A DNA stretch of 64,000 nt from Sphingobium lignivorans (GTDB taxonomy: Bacteria; Pseudomonadota; Alphaproteobacteria; Sphingomonadales; Sphingomonadaceae), in assembly GCF_014203955.1 (NCBI RefSeq), contig NZ_JACHKA010000001.1:2263001-2327000 (forward strand). The letters run 5' to 3'. A program made the position numbers and the translations under genes. The number at the start of each line of letters is the position of its first letter. The first letter of the stretch is position 1. The notes below the pieces were generated by a model. The model saw only the letters and a list, made by a program, of their open reading frames with translations. It did no database searches and was not told the origin of the DNA. Shown one piece after another: positions 9,625 through 17,990 of the stretch.

Positions 9625-10020
9625 ATGGGACTTCTCGGCAAGATCTTCACCTGGTGGGACGGCGCCACCATCGGCACCGCGCTTTTCAGCATGCGCAAGG
9701 GCACCAGGGTCGGCGAGGATCATCAAGGCAACGTCTATTACGAGGGCGGGGTCGATCCGAACGGCCTGACGCGGCGCTGGGTCATTTACAAGGGTGCCAA
9801 CGACGCGAGTCGCGTGCCTTCCGAATGGCATGGCTGGCTGCATCACTCGATCGACGGCCCGCCCGAGAGCCATTTGCCCCCGCCGCGCATCTGGGAAGCG
9901 GAATTCACGCCCAATCAGACCGGCACGCCCAATGCCTATCGGCCCTCCGGGGCAATCGAGGCTGGCGGCAAGCGCCAGATGGCGACCGGCGACTACGAAG
10001 CCTGGGCCCCGGACGCGTGA
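9625..10020 (+). CDS. NDUFA12/B17.2-like complex I accessory subunit
   Basis: The 131-residue protein matches the NDUFA12 (B17.2) family. It carries GNVYYEGGVDPNGLTRRWVIY, the arginine/tryptophan-rich segment VPSEWHGWLHHSIDGPP, and a C-terminal PNAYRPSGAI. In alphaproteobacteria and mitochondria this is an accessory subunit at the peripheral arm of NADH:quinone oxidoreductase. It lies away from the nuo operon, whose distal end is at the other end of this window. Its stop codon overlaps the GTG start of the next gene (GTGA), indicating translational coupling. Confidence 0.9.
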   Translation: MGLLGKIFTWWDGATIGTALFSMRKGTRVGEDHQGNVYYEGGVDPNGLTRRWVIYKGANDASRVPSEWHGWLHHSIDGPPESHLPPPRIWEAEFTPNQTGTPNAYRPSGAIEAGGKRQMATGDYEAWAPDA

Positions 10021-10673
10021 CGCGAGCCCGGTCCGCCGTGCCGGGCCGGTGGTTGCTCCCGCTCGGCCTTGTTGCCCTGCTTGGCGCGTGCGGCCAGCCG
10101 GAAGGCGCCCAGAATGCCAGCAATGGCATGCAGGAAGAACGCCGCCGGGACGAACGCCCCGTTCAGGTCGACAACGGCCTGCCCGGCACACCGATGGCCG
10201 AGCGCGCCGCCGAGATCGGCCTGCTGAACAAGCGCAATGGAATCACGCGCAAGCTTGCCATGAAGCCCGGCGAGGCCGTGCGTGTCGGCAATGCCATCGT
10301 CCGCCTGCGCGCCTGCGAGTCGACTGCGCCCTGGGAAATGAACAGGGAGACCGGCGCCTTCGTTCAGCTCGATGTGCTGGAAAGCCGTGACAACAAGTGG
10401 CACCGCGTCTTTTCCGGCTGGCTCTTCAAGGAGCGGCCGGATCGCAATGTGGTCATCCACCCGATCTACGACGTCTGGGTCAACAGCTGCGCAATGACCT
10501 GGCCGGAAACGGGCCCCGATACGGTCAAGGTTTCGGAAAGAGGCACGCGCGCCGAAGGATCGGCAGCGAGCCAATCCAGCGCGGAGAATGCCGCCGAGGC
10601 AGCGCCCGCCGCGCCCTCGCCCGCACCCTCCCCTTCGCCTTCCGCCAGCGCTTCGCCCAGCAACAACGAATAG
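10017..10673 (+). CDS. DUF2155 domain lipoprotein
   Basis: A GTG start at 10017 overlaps the upstream TGA by 3 bases. The N-terminus is a lipoprotein signal (LPLGLVALLGACG). The conserved core AVRVGNAIVRLRACESTAPWE ... FSGWLFKERPDRNVVIHPIYDVWVNSC is the DUF2155 domain, whose function is not established. The C-terminus after about residue 180 is low complexity (AAPAAPSPAPSPSPSASASP). The last 208 nt overlap, tail to tail on the opposite strand, the end of aat, including conserved residues on both strands. Confidence 0.85.
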   Translation: MTRARSAVPGRWLLPLGLVALLGACGQPEGAQNASNGMQEERRRDERPVQVDNGLPGTPMAERAAEIGLLNKRNGITRKLAMKPGEAVRVGNAIVRLRACESTAPWEMNRETGAFVQLDVLESRDNKWHRVFSGWLFKERPDRNVVIHPIYDVWVNSCAMTWPETGPDTVKVSERGTRAEGSAASQSSAENAAEAAPAAPSPAPSPSPSASASPSNNE

Positions 10674-11224
10674 CGTTCGGCCGGGATCTCGATCGCGCCG
10701 AGCGATGCGAGATGGGGAGTCATGAACTGGCAGTCGAGCAGAGTGAAGCCGCCCACCCGGAGCCGTGCAACAAGCCAGGCCATGGCGACCTTGGATGCAT
10801 CGGTCATGCGGCTGAACATGCTTTCGCCGAAGAAGGCCCGGCCGAGCGCAAGGCCATAGAGCCCACCGACCAGCCGCCGCTCGCCATCCTCGCGGAACCA
10901 CACTTCCACGCTGTGCGCCAGGCGGCGATGATGGAGGCGCAGGAACGCCTCCTCGATATCGCGATTGATCCATGTGGTCGGACGATCCTCGGCGCTCTCG
11001 GCGCACAGCGCGATCACCTCGGCGAAGGCCGTGTCCGCCGTCACCTCGAACCTGTCGGAGCGCAGCGTCTTGCGCAGCGAGCGCGAGAGATGGAAGCCAT
11101 CGAGCGGCAGGATGGCCCGCTGCTCCGGCTCCACCCAGAACACCGACCCGGCCGAGCGATCATCCGCCATCGGGAAAAGACCCACGGCATAAGCGCGCAA
11201 CAGGATCGGCAGGTCGATAGCCAT
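10466..11224 (-). CDS. aat: Leucyl/phenylalanyl-tRNA--protein transferase
   Basis: Aat adds Leu or Phe to N-terminal Lys/Arg of proteins, marking them for ClpS/ClpAP (N-degron pathway). The sequence has the family hallmarks: the N-terminal YAVGLFPMAD ... FWVEPEQRAILPLDGFH, then VGGLYGLALGRAFFGESMFS and FTLLDCQFMTPHLASLGA. The ATG at 11224 has a good upstream GGAGAT, so the much longer open frame upstream to 11944 is not coding. An insertion of Gly/Glu/Ala (AEGEGEGAGEGAAGAAS) precedes a conserved-looking tail VSGPVSGQVIAQLLTQTS. That tail is encoded antisense to the DUF2155 gene. Confidence 0.92.
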   Translation of the reverse strand: MAIDLPILLRAYAVGLFPMADDRSAGSVFWVEPEQRAILPLDGFHLSRSLRKTLRSDRFEVTADTAFAEVIALCAESAEDRPTTWINRDIEEAFLRLHHRRLAHSVEVWFREDGERRLVGGLYGLALGRAFFGESMFSRMTDASKVAMAWLVARLRVGGFTLLDCQFMTPHLASLGAIEIPAERYSLLLGEALAEGEGEGAGEGAAGAASAAFSALDWLAADPSARVPLSETLTVSGPVSGQVIAQLLTQTS

Positions 11225-11323
11225 CGAATCTCCGTCTAGCAGGCCGAGCCGCCCTTGTCGTCGCCCACGCTTCCTTCTAGCCCCATGCGGACACAGGCAA
11301 ACGACCCGGCAGGAGAGAATATC

Positions 11324-12016
11324 ATGGCGACATATGTGCTGGTGCATGGCGCATGGGGTGGTAGCTGGGGCTATGCCAGCCTCGCGCGGGCTTTGCGTGC
11401 CGCCGGGCATGATGTGCACGTCCCGTCCCTCACCGGCCTTGGGGAGCGCGCCCATCTGGCGCATGGCGGCATCACGCTTTCCGATCACATCGCGGACGTG
11501 GTGAGCCTGATCGATTGCGAAGACCTGTCGGACATCATTCTGGTCGGTCACAGCTATGGCGGCATGGTCGTCACCGGCGTGTCGGCCCTGCGCGGCAAAC
11601 GTATCCGTAGCCTGGTCTATCTCGACGCTTTCCTTCCGCAGGACGGGCAAGCGCTCTGGGACGTGGCGGACGAGGCGACGCGCCGTCTCTACATCGAGAA
11701 CCAGAAGGGCACGCCCGGCCTTGTCCAGCCGATCTTCCCGATGCCGGAAGGGCGCACGAGGCGCGTTTCCGGCCATCCGCTCCTCACCCTCCTGGAGCCG
11801 GTAAAACTGGGCGGCGAGGAGAGCGCCATTTCCCGCCGGGTCTATGTTTACGCCAATGCCAGCCCGCTCACCATCTTCACCCAGTTCCGGGATCGCTGCC
11901 TCGCCGAGGAGGGCTGGAGCGTCCACGAAATCGCGACCGGACACATGGTGTGGGACGAGGATCTGCCCGGCGTCACGAAGATCCTGCTGGATGAAGCGGC
12001 GGCTGATCTGCGGTAA
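11324..12016 (+). CDS. Alpha/beta-fold hydrolase (esterase-like)
   Basis: The protein is a compact hydrolase of 230 residues. It has the oxyanion region VLVHGAWGGSWGY, a nucleophile elbow GHSYGG near residue 72, and a C-terminal TGHMVWDEDLP supplying the catalytic His. The layout resembles the hydroxynitrile lyase/salicylate-binding methylesterase branch (AB_hydrolase_6). The substrate is unknown and no signal peptide is present, so it acts in the cytoplasm. The ATG at 11324 is preceded by AGGAGAG at ideal spacing. tRNA-Trp follows on the same strand. Confidence 0.88.
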   Translation: MATYVLVHGAWGGSWGYASLARALRAAGHDVHVPSLTGLGERAHLAHGGITLSDHIADVVSLIDCEDLSDIILVGHSYGGMVVTGVSALRGKRIRSLVYLDAFLPQDGQALWDVADEATRRLYIENQKGTPGLVQPIFPMPEGRTRRVSGHPLLTLLEPVKLGGEESAISRRVYVYANASPLTIFTQFRDRCLAEEGWSVHEIATGHMVWDEDLPGVTKILLDEAAADLR

Positions 12017-12077
12017 ATCGAAGCTCGTGCTTGCGCCCTCGCGCGACGCGGGTTAAGAGCGCCGCCTTCGCCGGCAC

Positions 12078-12153
12078 AGGAGTGTAGCTCAGCTGGTAGA
12101 GCGTCGGTCTCCAAAACCGAATGCCGGGGGTTCGAGTCCCTCCACTCCTGCCA
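12078..12153 (+). tRNA. tRNA-Trp (CCA anticodon)
   Basis: A 76-nt cloverleaf is present. The acceptor AGGAGTG pairs with CACTCCT, followed by discriminator G and an encoded CCA tail. The D-arm contains AGCTCAGCTGGTAGAGC. The anticodon loop reads TCTCCAAAACC, with anticodon CCA. The T-arm is GGGGTTCGAGTCCC. It sits just upstream of secE-nusG, a common bacterial arrangement. Confidence 0.97.
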
Positions 12154-12294
12154 AAGACTTGCCGACGGGCGCGACTGCGCCTAGATGCAAGGCCGGTTTT
12201 GGAACCAGGCGGCGGACTGGCCGGGGGAAAAGCTCCGGGTGCGGTCCGCTTTCTTGTGTTCCAAAGAGTTCATTTTTGAAAGAGCAGAGAGAGC

Positions 12295-12501
12295 GTGGCG
12301 AAAACCTCCCCCACAGAGTTCTTCCGTCAGGTCCGCGCCGAAGCCGGCAAGATCGTCTGGCCGACATCGCGCGAGACCGTGATGACCACCATCATGGTCG
12401 TCATCATGACGTCGACGCTGGGCCTTTTCTTCTTCGGCATCGACTCGCTGTTCGGATGGATCGTGCGGATGCTGCTGGGCCTGGCCACCGGCCAGGGCTG
12501 A
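12295..12501 (+). CDS. secE: Preprotein translocase subunit SecE
   Basis: SecE is the small essential subunit of the SecYEG channel in the inner membrane. The 68-residue product has the conserved cytoplasmic amphipathic segment FFRQVRAEAGKIVWPTSRE, containing the family W-P-(T/S)-R motif. One transmembrane helix follows (TIMVVIMTSTLGLFFFGI). The start codon is GTG, preceded by an AGAGAG purine stretch. It is followed by nusG after 35 nt. Confidence 0.95.
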   Translation: MAKTSPTEFFRQVRAEAGKIVWPTSRETVMTTIMVVIMTSTLGLFFFGIDSLFGWIVRMLLGLATGQG

Positions 12502-12536
12502 TCTCCGCCAACGCGAAACTGAGGAACACAAGGCAC

Positions 12537-13073
12537 ATGGCGCGCTGGTACATCATCCACGCTTATTCGGGCTTCGAGAACAAGGTCCGCGATTCCATCA
12601 TGGCGGAGGCGGAGCGCATCGGCCTTGCCCAGCTCATCGAGCAGATCGAGGTCCCCACCGAGACCGTCACGGAAGTGAAGCGCGGCAAGAAGGTGCAGGT
12701 CGAGCGCAAGAACATGCCCGGCTATGTCCTCGCCAAGCTGACGATGAACGATGACATCTATCACCTCATCAAGAACACGCCCAAGGTGACGGGTTTCCTG
12801 GGGTCCATGGGCAAGCCGCAACCGATCAGCGAGAGCGAGGCCCAGCGCTTCTTCAGCTCGCGCGAGGAAGCCGCGACCCAGCCGCGCCACAAGGTCAATG
12901 TGGATTACGAGATCGGCGACAGCGTGAAGGTGATGAGCGGCCCGTTCGCGAGCTTCATCGGCACGGTGGAAGAGCTGGACTTCGAGAAGAGCCGCGTGAA
13001 GGTCTCCGTCTCGATTTTCGGACGCGCGACACCGGTCGAGCTCGATTTCGAGGAAGTCGAGCTTTCCAAGTAA
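12537..13073 (+). CDS. nusG: Transcription termination/antitermination protein NusG
   Basis: NusG binds RNA polymerase and links it to Rho or ribosomes. The protein (178 residues) has the NGN domain, from MARWYIIHAYSGFENKVRDSI to KNMPGYVLAKLTMNDD and VTGFLG. The C-terminal KOW domain is VKVMSGPFASFIGTVEELD. It ends in a strong intrinsic terminator instead of continuing into rplK-rplA, so the ribosomal protein genes often found downstream must lie elsewhere. Confidence 0.97.
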   Translation: MARWYIIHAYSGFENKVRDSIMAEAERIGLAQLIEQIEVPTETVTEVKRGKKVQVERKNMPGYVLAKLTMNDDIYHLIKNTPKVTGFLGSMGKPQPISESEAQRFFSSREEAATQPRHKVNVDYEIGDSVKVMSGPFASFIGTVEELDFEKSRVKVSVSIFGRATPVELDFEEVELSK

Positions 13074-13097
13074 CGGCAAGCGCCATCAGGTAATGAG

Positions 13098-13127
13098 GGC
13101 CGTCGATCGCGAGATCGGCGGCCTTTT
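13098..13127 (+). terminator. Intrinsic terminator of secE-nusG
   Basis: An 11-bp stem GGCCGTCGATC/GATCGGCGGCC (one G-T pair) closes a GCGA tetraloop and runs into TTTTCGTTT, 25 nt after the nusG stop. Confidence 0.88.
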
Positions 13128-13630
13128 CGTTTGCGGGTCTCCGGGCGGCGCGGCCATGTTCGAGTTCGAGACGACCATCGGCCTCCAGAAGGTTGAGATG
13201 GGCGAAACGGGATGAGACGACCGCCCCACGACGCCTCACCATGCAGGCTCCGCCACGCCCGTCCAACATGGCGCTGCAGTCTTGGAAGTTTACAAAGATG
13301 ACGATACGTCCGTGTCATCTTCCGCTTCCGTCAACTTTGCGGCGCCGCAAATCAGGCGGACGCCAGAGCCCGTCCCGGCAAGCCTTTGCGGCCTGACCGG
13401 ACAATGAAGCTCCTCCAATGAGAAACAGCCGTGCCTGCACCTGTCGCTCTCGACGGAAGCAGGCGTCCGGCAGGACTGCCATGGCAGAGGGGGTGTAGGA
13501 CAGGGCAAAAGCGGATCTGCGGGCAGGATGGAGCGCAAGAAACCCCGGCCATCCCCGCACTCGAGCGCGTCTGCCCCCGTTCAGCAAGGCATCCGCGCAG
13601 GCGACAGGCCATGCCTGTCACCCCCAGGGA
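13128..13630. other. About 500 bp without a supportable gene
   Basis: No open frame here has the codon bias or recognisable motifs of its neighbours. The region holds a perfect 16-bp palindrome at 13336-13351 and an interrupted inverted repeat GATGAC...GTCATC at 13300-13322. A short hairpin (GACAGGC/GCCTGTC, 13613-13629) lies just 1 nt past the end of ccrM and might help terminate it. The region separates the convergent nusG and ccrM units. Confidence 0.5.
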
Positions 13631-14957
<1,327 letters not shown>

Positions 14958-15006
14958 AATCCTTCCGCGCCCCGGCATTTTTTTTTAAGACGCCCGGTTC
15001 CATGCG

Positions 15007-15576
15007 TCACAACAGCCCAGGCCCGGACAGGAGCAGCCAGATGCCGATCCCCGCGAACAGCATCGCCGCGACGAGCCGCACCGCTTTCAGCGGCACGCGC
15101 CGGACCAGCTCATGGCCCAGGAACACGGCGGGGACATTGGCCAGCAGCATTCCCAGCGTCGTGCCAAGCGTCACCATCCCGACCTGCTGGAACTGCGCGC
15201 CAAGAGCGACGGTCGCGACCTGCGTCTTGTCGCCCATCTCCACCAGAAAGAACGCGACCGTGGTGGTGAGGAAAGGCCCGAAGCGACCGGGCTCTTCCGG
15301 CAGATCGTCCATCTTGTCGGGAATGAGAGTCCATAGGGCCATCGCCAGGAACGAGGCTGCGACCAGATAATGGAACCAGGCGGCACGAACCAGCGAAGCG
15401 ACGCTGACCCCGAGCAGCGCGGCGAGGAAATGATTGGCGAGCGTGGCCGCGAGAATGCCCAGGATGATCGGCAGCGGCCTGCGGAAGCGCGTGGCGAGCA
15501 GGATCGCCAACAATTGGGTCTTGTCGCCGATCTCGGCCAGCGCGACCACGGCGGTCGAAGTAAACAAGGCTTCCAT
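15007..15576 (-). CDS. GDT1/TMEM165 (UPF0016) family manganese exporter
   Basis: The 189-residue inner-membrane protein has two homologous three-helix halves. Each half carries the family motif E-x-G-D-K-T: LAEIGDKTQLLAIL near residue 14 and VEMGDKTQVATVAL near residue 114. These acidic motifs bind the cation. Bacterial members of UPF0016 (MneA/YebN-like in role) export Mn2+, and related eukaryotic proteins move Mn2+/Ca2+. The Mn2+-sensing riboswitch directly upstream strongly supports manganese as substrate. The gene lies between rnhB and ccrM on the same strand. Confidence 0.92.
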   Translation of the reverse strand: MEALFTSTAVVALAEIGDKTQLLAILLATRFRRPLPIILGILAATLANHFLAALLGVSVASLVRAAWFHYLVAASFLAMALWTLIPDKMDDLPEEPGRFGPFLTTTVAFFLVEMGDKTQVATVALGAQFQQVGMVTLGTTLGMLLANVPAVFLGHELVRRVPLKAVRLVAAMLFAGIGIWLLLSGPGLL

Positions 15577-15649
15577 GATGATGCACTCAGGGCCAGGGCG
15601 AACATACCGATGACATCACGCCTTCCGCCCGGCCCGGACGAAAGCGCAA

Positions 15650-15757
15650 CGTCATTGGTCTCGCCTGGACCTCCGTCCCCCGCCGCCATGACCTCTCGGC
15701 CAAGTATGTTGACGCGCGGGCCCGCCGAACCGGCGGCTGGCTACTCCCCAAGTGACG
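15650..15757 (-). ncRNA. yybP-ykoY manganese riboswitch
   Basis: On the minus strand all conserved blocks of the yybP-ykoY aptamer occur in order. P1 is CGTCA(C)TTGG pairing with CCAATGACG. The first conserved loop is GGGGAGTAGCC. A GC-rich hairpin follows (CCGCCGGTTCGGCGG). The second conserved loop is GTCAACATACTTGG, and the 3' strand is GGCGAGACC. It lies about 75 nt upstream of the GDT1-family start. In this family Mn2+ binding stabilises the aptamer and raises expression of the exporter. No obvious intrinsic terminator follows, so control may be at translation. Confidence 0.94.
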
Positions 15758-15860
15758 CAAGCCCGCTAGGGGAAACCGGCACGCCCGTCAATCTCCGGGG
15801 CGCACGCCGCGCTGGCTGATTTGTGGCAAGGCCCCACGCCGCCCGCCTCGTTTGCCCGTT

Positions 15861-16442
15861 TCAGGCCAGCGCCATCTGCGCGACGGGCGTGAAGCTGCGT
15901 CGATGCAGCGGGCTGGGCCCGTGCGCGCGCAGGGCGGCGAGATGATCGGGCGTGCCATAGCCCTTGTTGCGCTCCCAGCCATATTGCGGATGGGCCAGCG
16001 CCGCCTCGCGCATCAGCGCATCGCGATGCTCCTTCGCGATGATGGACGCGGCGGAGATGCAGGGTTCGAGCGCATCTCCCCCGACGATCGGGCGTGCGCT
16101 CCAGCGCCATTCCGGACGGCGACCATGGGGCGTCAGATTACCATCAATGAGCACTTCAAGCGGATCGCAGCCGATGCGGGCACACAGCGCCTCCACCGCG
16201 AGAGTCATCGCCAGCATGGTCGCGCCGAAGATGTTGAGCTGGTCGATCTCCGCCACGTCGACCACGCCGATGGCCCAGTGGCATCGCCGCTTGATGGTCG
16301 CTTCCAGTTCCGCACGACGCGCTGCGCTCAGCTTCTTGCTGTCATCGAGACCCGCCGGGCGGGGCTTGCAGAGAATCACGGCCGCGGCCACCACCGGCCC
16401 GGCGAGCGGGCCCCGGCCGGCTTCGTCCACACCTGCGATCAT
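15861..16442 (-). CDS. rnhB: Ribonuclease HII
   Basis: RNase HII removes misincorporated ribonucleotides and RNA in RNA-DNA hybrids. The start MIAGVDEAGRGPLAGPVVAAAV contains the catalytic DEAGRG motif. LDDSKKLSAARRAEL, VLIDGN (Asp) and SAASIIAKEHRDALM complete the active-site set. The length of 193 residues is usual. The ATG at 16442 overlaps the upstream TGA (ATGA), so it is translationally coupled to the ThiD-VOC gene, and the longer open frame to 16619 is rejected. Alphaproteobacteria often keep rnhB next to ccrM. Here the GDT1 gene lies between them. Confidence 0.95.
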   Translation of the reverse strand: MIAGVDEAGRGPLAGPVVAAAVILCKPRPAGLDDSKKLSAARRAELEATIKRRCHWAIGVVDVAEIDQLNIFGATMLAMTLAVEALCARIGCDPLEVLIDGNLTPHGRRPEWRWSARPIVGGDALEPCISAASIIAKEHRDALMREAALAHPQYGWERNKGYGTPDHLAALRAHGPSPLHRRSFTPVAQMALA

Positions 16443-17557
16443 GGCAGGCGCCAGGGCGGATAGCGGCGGTTCTCGCCAGCCGCGTACAGGCAGACGCGAT
16501 TGCCGGCCGGATCGACCAGCCATGCCTCGCGCCAGCCCCAGCCCTGCGTCTGCGGCTCGCTGTCGAAGACAAGGCCGGCCGACTGAAGCTGTGCCACGCG
16601 CGCGTCCAGATCGTCGCACTCGAAATAGACCGCCGGGCTATCGCCATGGATGGAAAGCGTCGCGCCGCCGGGTGCCTCGAACCGCGCATAGCCATTGCCG
16701 GGACTGTCGACGATGAGCCGCAGGCCCAGATCCTCGTAGAAGTCGCGCGAGGCGGCATAATCCAGCATCGGTACGCTCAGCTGGTTGAGCCGCGGGGGCG
16801 GCCCGAGGTCGAGCCGTACGGTGCCATGCCCCATCGGACCATGACCCTGGCCCAGCCCCGGCGCGTCCCGCAGTGCCAGCCGCACGAAGAGACGCGCCCG
16901 CTCGATGGCCTGGGGCAGATCAAGCCCCTGCCCCAGGCCGCAGGCAATCGCGCTGGCCAGCGTGCATCCGGTGCCATGGGTATGGGGCGTATCGATGCGC
17001 GAGCCTTCCCACCGGGCGATTTCGCCTTCCGGCCCGACCAGCCGGTCGATGATCGTCTCGCCCGGCGCGTGCCCGCCTTTCACCAGCAGCATCTCGCCGC
17101 GCACCGTCAGTTCATGCTCGCCGCCCAGTGCCTCCAGCTCCGGGAGGTTGGGCGTCGTGAGAAAGGCCCAGCCCATCAGCTCGTGCAAGCTGTCGATCGT
17201 TTCCGCATCGGCCAGCGTGCCGCCGCTGCTGGCGACCATCACCGGATCGAGGACGACCGGCGCGCCGATCGTTTCCAGTCGCTCCGCGAGCGCCAGCGCC
17301 GTCTGCGCGGAGCCGATCATGCCGATCTTCACGGCATCCACGCCGATGTCGCTCACCACGCTGTCGATCTGCGCCAGAACCATCTCGGTCGGCACGGGAT
17401 GGATGCTCTGCACGCCCAGCGTGTTCTGTGCCGTGATGGCCGTGATCGCCGTCATCGGATGGCCGCCCAGCATGGTGACGGTGCGGATATCCGCCTGAAT
17501 GCCGGCGCCGCCGCCGGAATCGGAGCCGGCGATGATGAGGATGCGGGGAATCGTCAT
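16439..17557 (-). CDS. thiD: HMP/HMP-P kinase (ThiD) fused to a C-terminal VOC (glyoxalase-like) domain
   Basis: Residues 1 to about 255 form ThiD, the thiamine-pathway kinase phosphorylating hydroxymethylpyrimidine and its phosphate. Its motifs are IIAGSDSGGGAGIQADI, KIGMIGS, VLDPVMVASSGG and the anion-hole loop THGTGCTLASAIA near residue 195. From about residue 258 a second domain of about 110 residues begins (LSVPMLDYAASRDFYEDLGLR ... VYFECDDLDARV ... WLVDPAGNRVCLY). This is a vicinal oxygen chelate fold as in glyoxalase/bleomycin-resistance proteins. Both parts are in one frame with no stop. The VOC partner function is unknown. The stop overlaps the rnhB start by 4 nt. Confidence 0.9.
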   Translation of the reverse strand: MTIPRILIIAGSDSGGGAGIQADIRTVTMLGGHPMTAITAITAQNTLGVQSIHPVPTEMVLAQIDSVVSDIGVDAVKIGMIGSAQTALALAERLETIGAPVVLDPVMVASSGGTLADAETIDSLHELMGWAFLTTPNLPELEALGGEHELTVRGEMLLVKGGHAPGETIIDRLVGPEGEIARWEGSRIDTPHTHGTGCTLASAIACGLGQGLDLPQAIERARLFVRLALRDAPGLGQGHGPMGHGTVRLDLGPPPRLNQLSVPMLDYAASRDFYEDLGLRLIVDSPGNGYARFEAPGGATLSIHGDSPAVYFECDDLDARVAQLQSAGLVFDSEPQTQGWGWREAWLVDPAGNRVCLYAAGENRRYPPWRLP

Positions 17558-17751
17558 CAGGCGCTTTTGCCGAGTGCATCGGCCGGTGTCGAGCCATCGA
17601 CAATCGAAACGCGCTCGGATCGGCTTTCAGGCTGGCCGATCGAGGTCGGTCCCAGCACACGCAAGCCATGCTGGCGAAACGAGGTCAGGGGGCGCTCGAC
17701 TGATGTGCCTTCAGACCGGTCTGTCTTGTGCCCGGCCGAGGCAGGCCACGC

Positions 17752-17976
17752 TCAGGCGCGGAAGCGCCGCTGGGTGGCGGCGGGATGATCCACGAGCGCC
17801 TTGCCCCTGCGGGTTGGCCGGTCGAGCAGTTCGCCGCCGCAATTGGGGCAGCGGTCGTCCATCTCCTCCGCGCAGGTCGCGCAGAATGTGCATTCGAACG
17901 AGCAGATGAAGGCGCCACCTGCATCGGCCGGCAGATCGGTGCCGCAGCGCTCGCAGTCGGGGCGCATTTCAAGCAT
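17752..17976 (-). CDS. DUF1272 zinc-ribbon-like small protein
   Basis: The 74-residue protein has four CxxC-like pairs (CERCG, CSFECTFCATC, CPNCGG), typical of DUF1272 proteins predicted to bind zinc. Family function is unknown. It follows glmM-oriented genes on the same strand, starting 14 nt upstream of the glmM stop with AAGG before its ATG. The roughly 190 bp between it and thiD contain no recognisable gene. Confidence 0.85.
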   Translation of the reverse strand: MLEMRPDCERCGTDLPADAGGAFICSFECTFCATCAEEMDDRCPNCGGELLDRPTRRGKALVDHPAATQRRFRA

Positions 17977-17990
17977 GGGTGTGACCTTGC

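Noticed and set aside
11225-11944. N-terminal extension of the aat open frame into the opposite alpha/beta hydrolase gene
   Set aside because: Family similarity and a good Shine-Dalgarno sequence begin at 11224. The extension is antisense to a well-supported hydrolase.
15861-16619. Longer RNase HII reading frame starting at 16619
   Set aside because: The conserved start MIAGVDEAGRG lies at 16442 and overlaps the ThiD-VOC stop. Extra residues would be read out of the VOC coding region.
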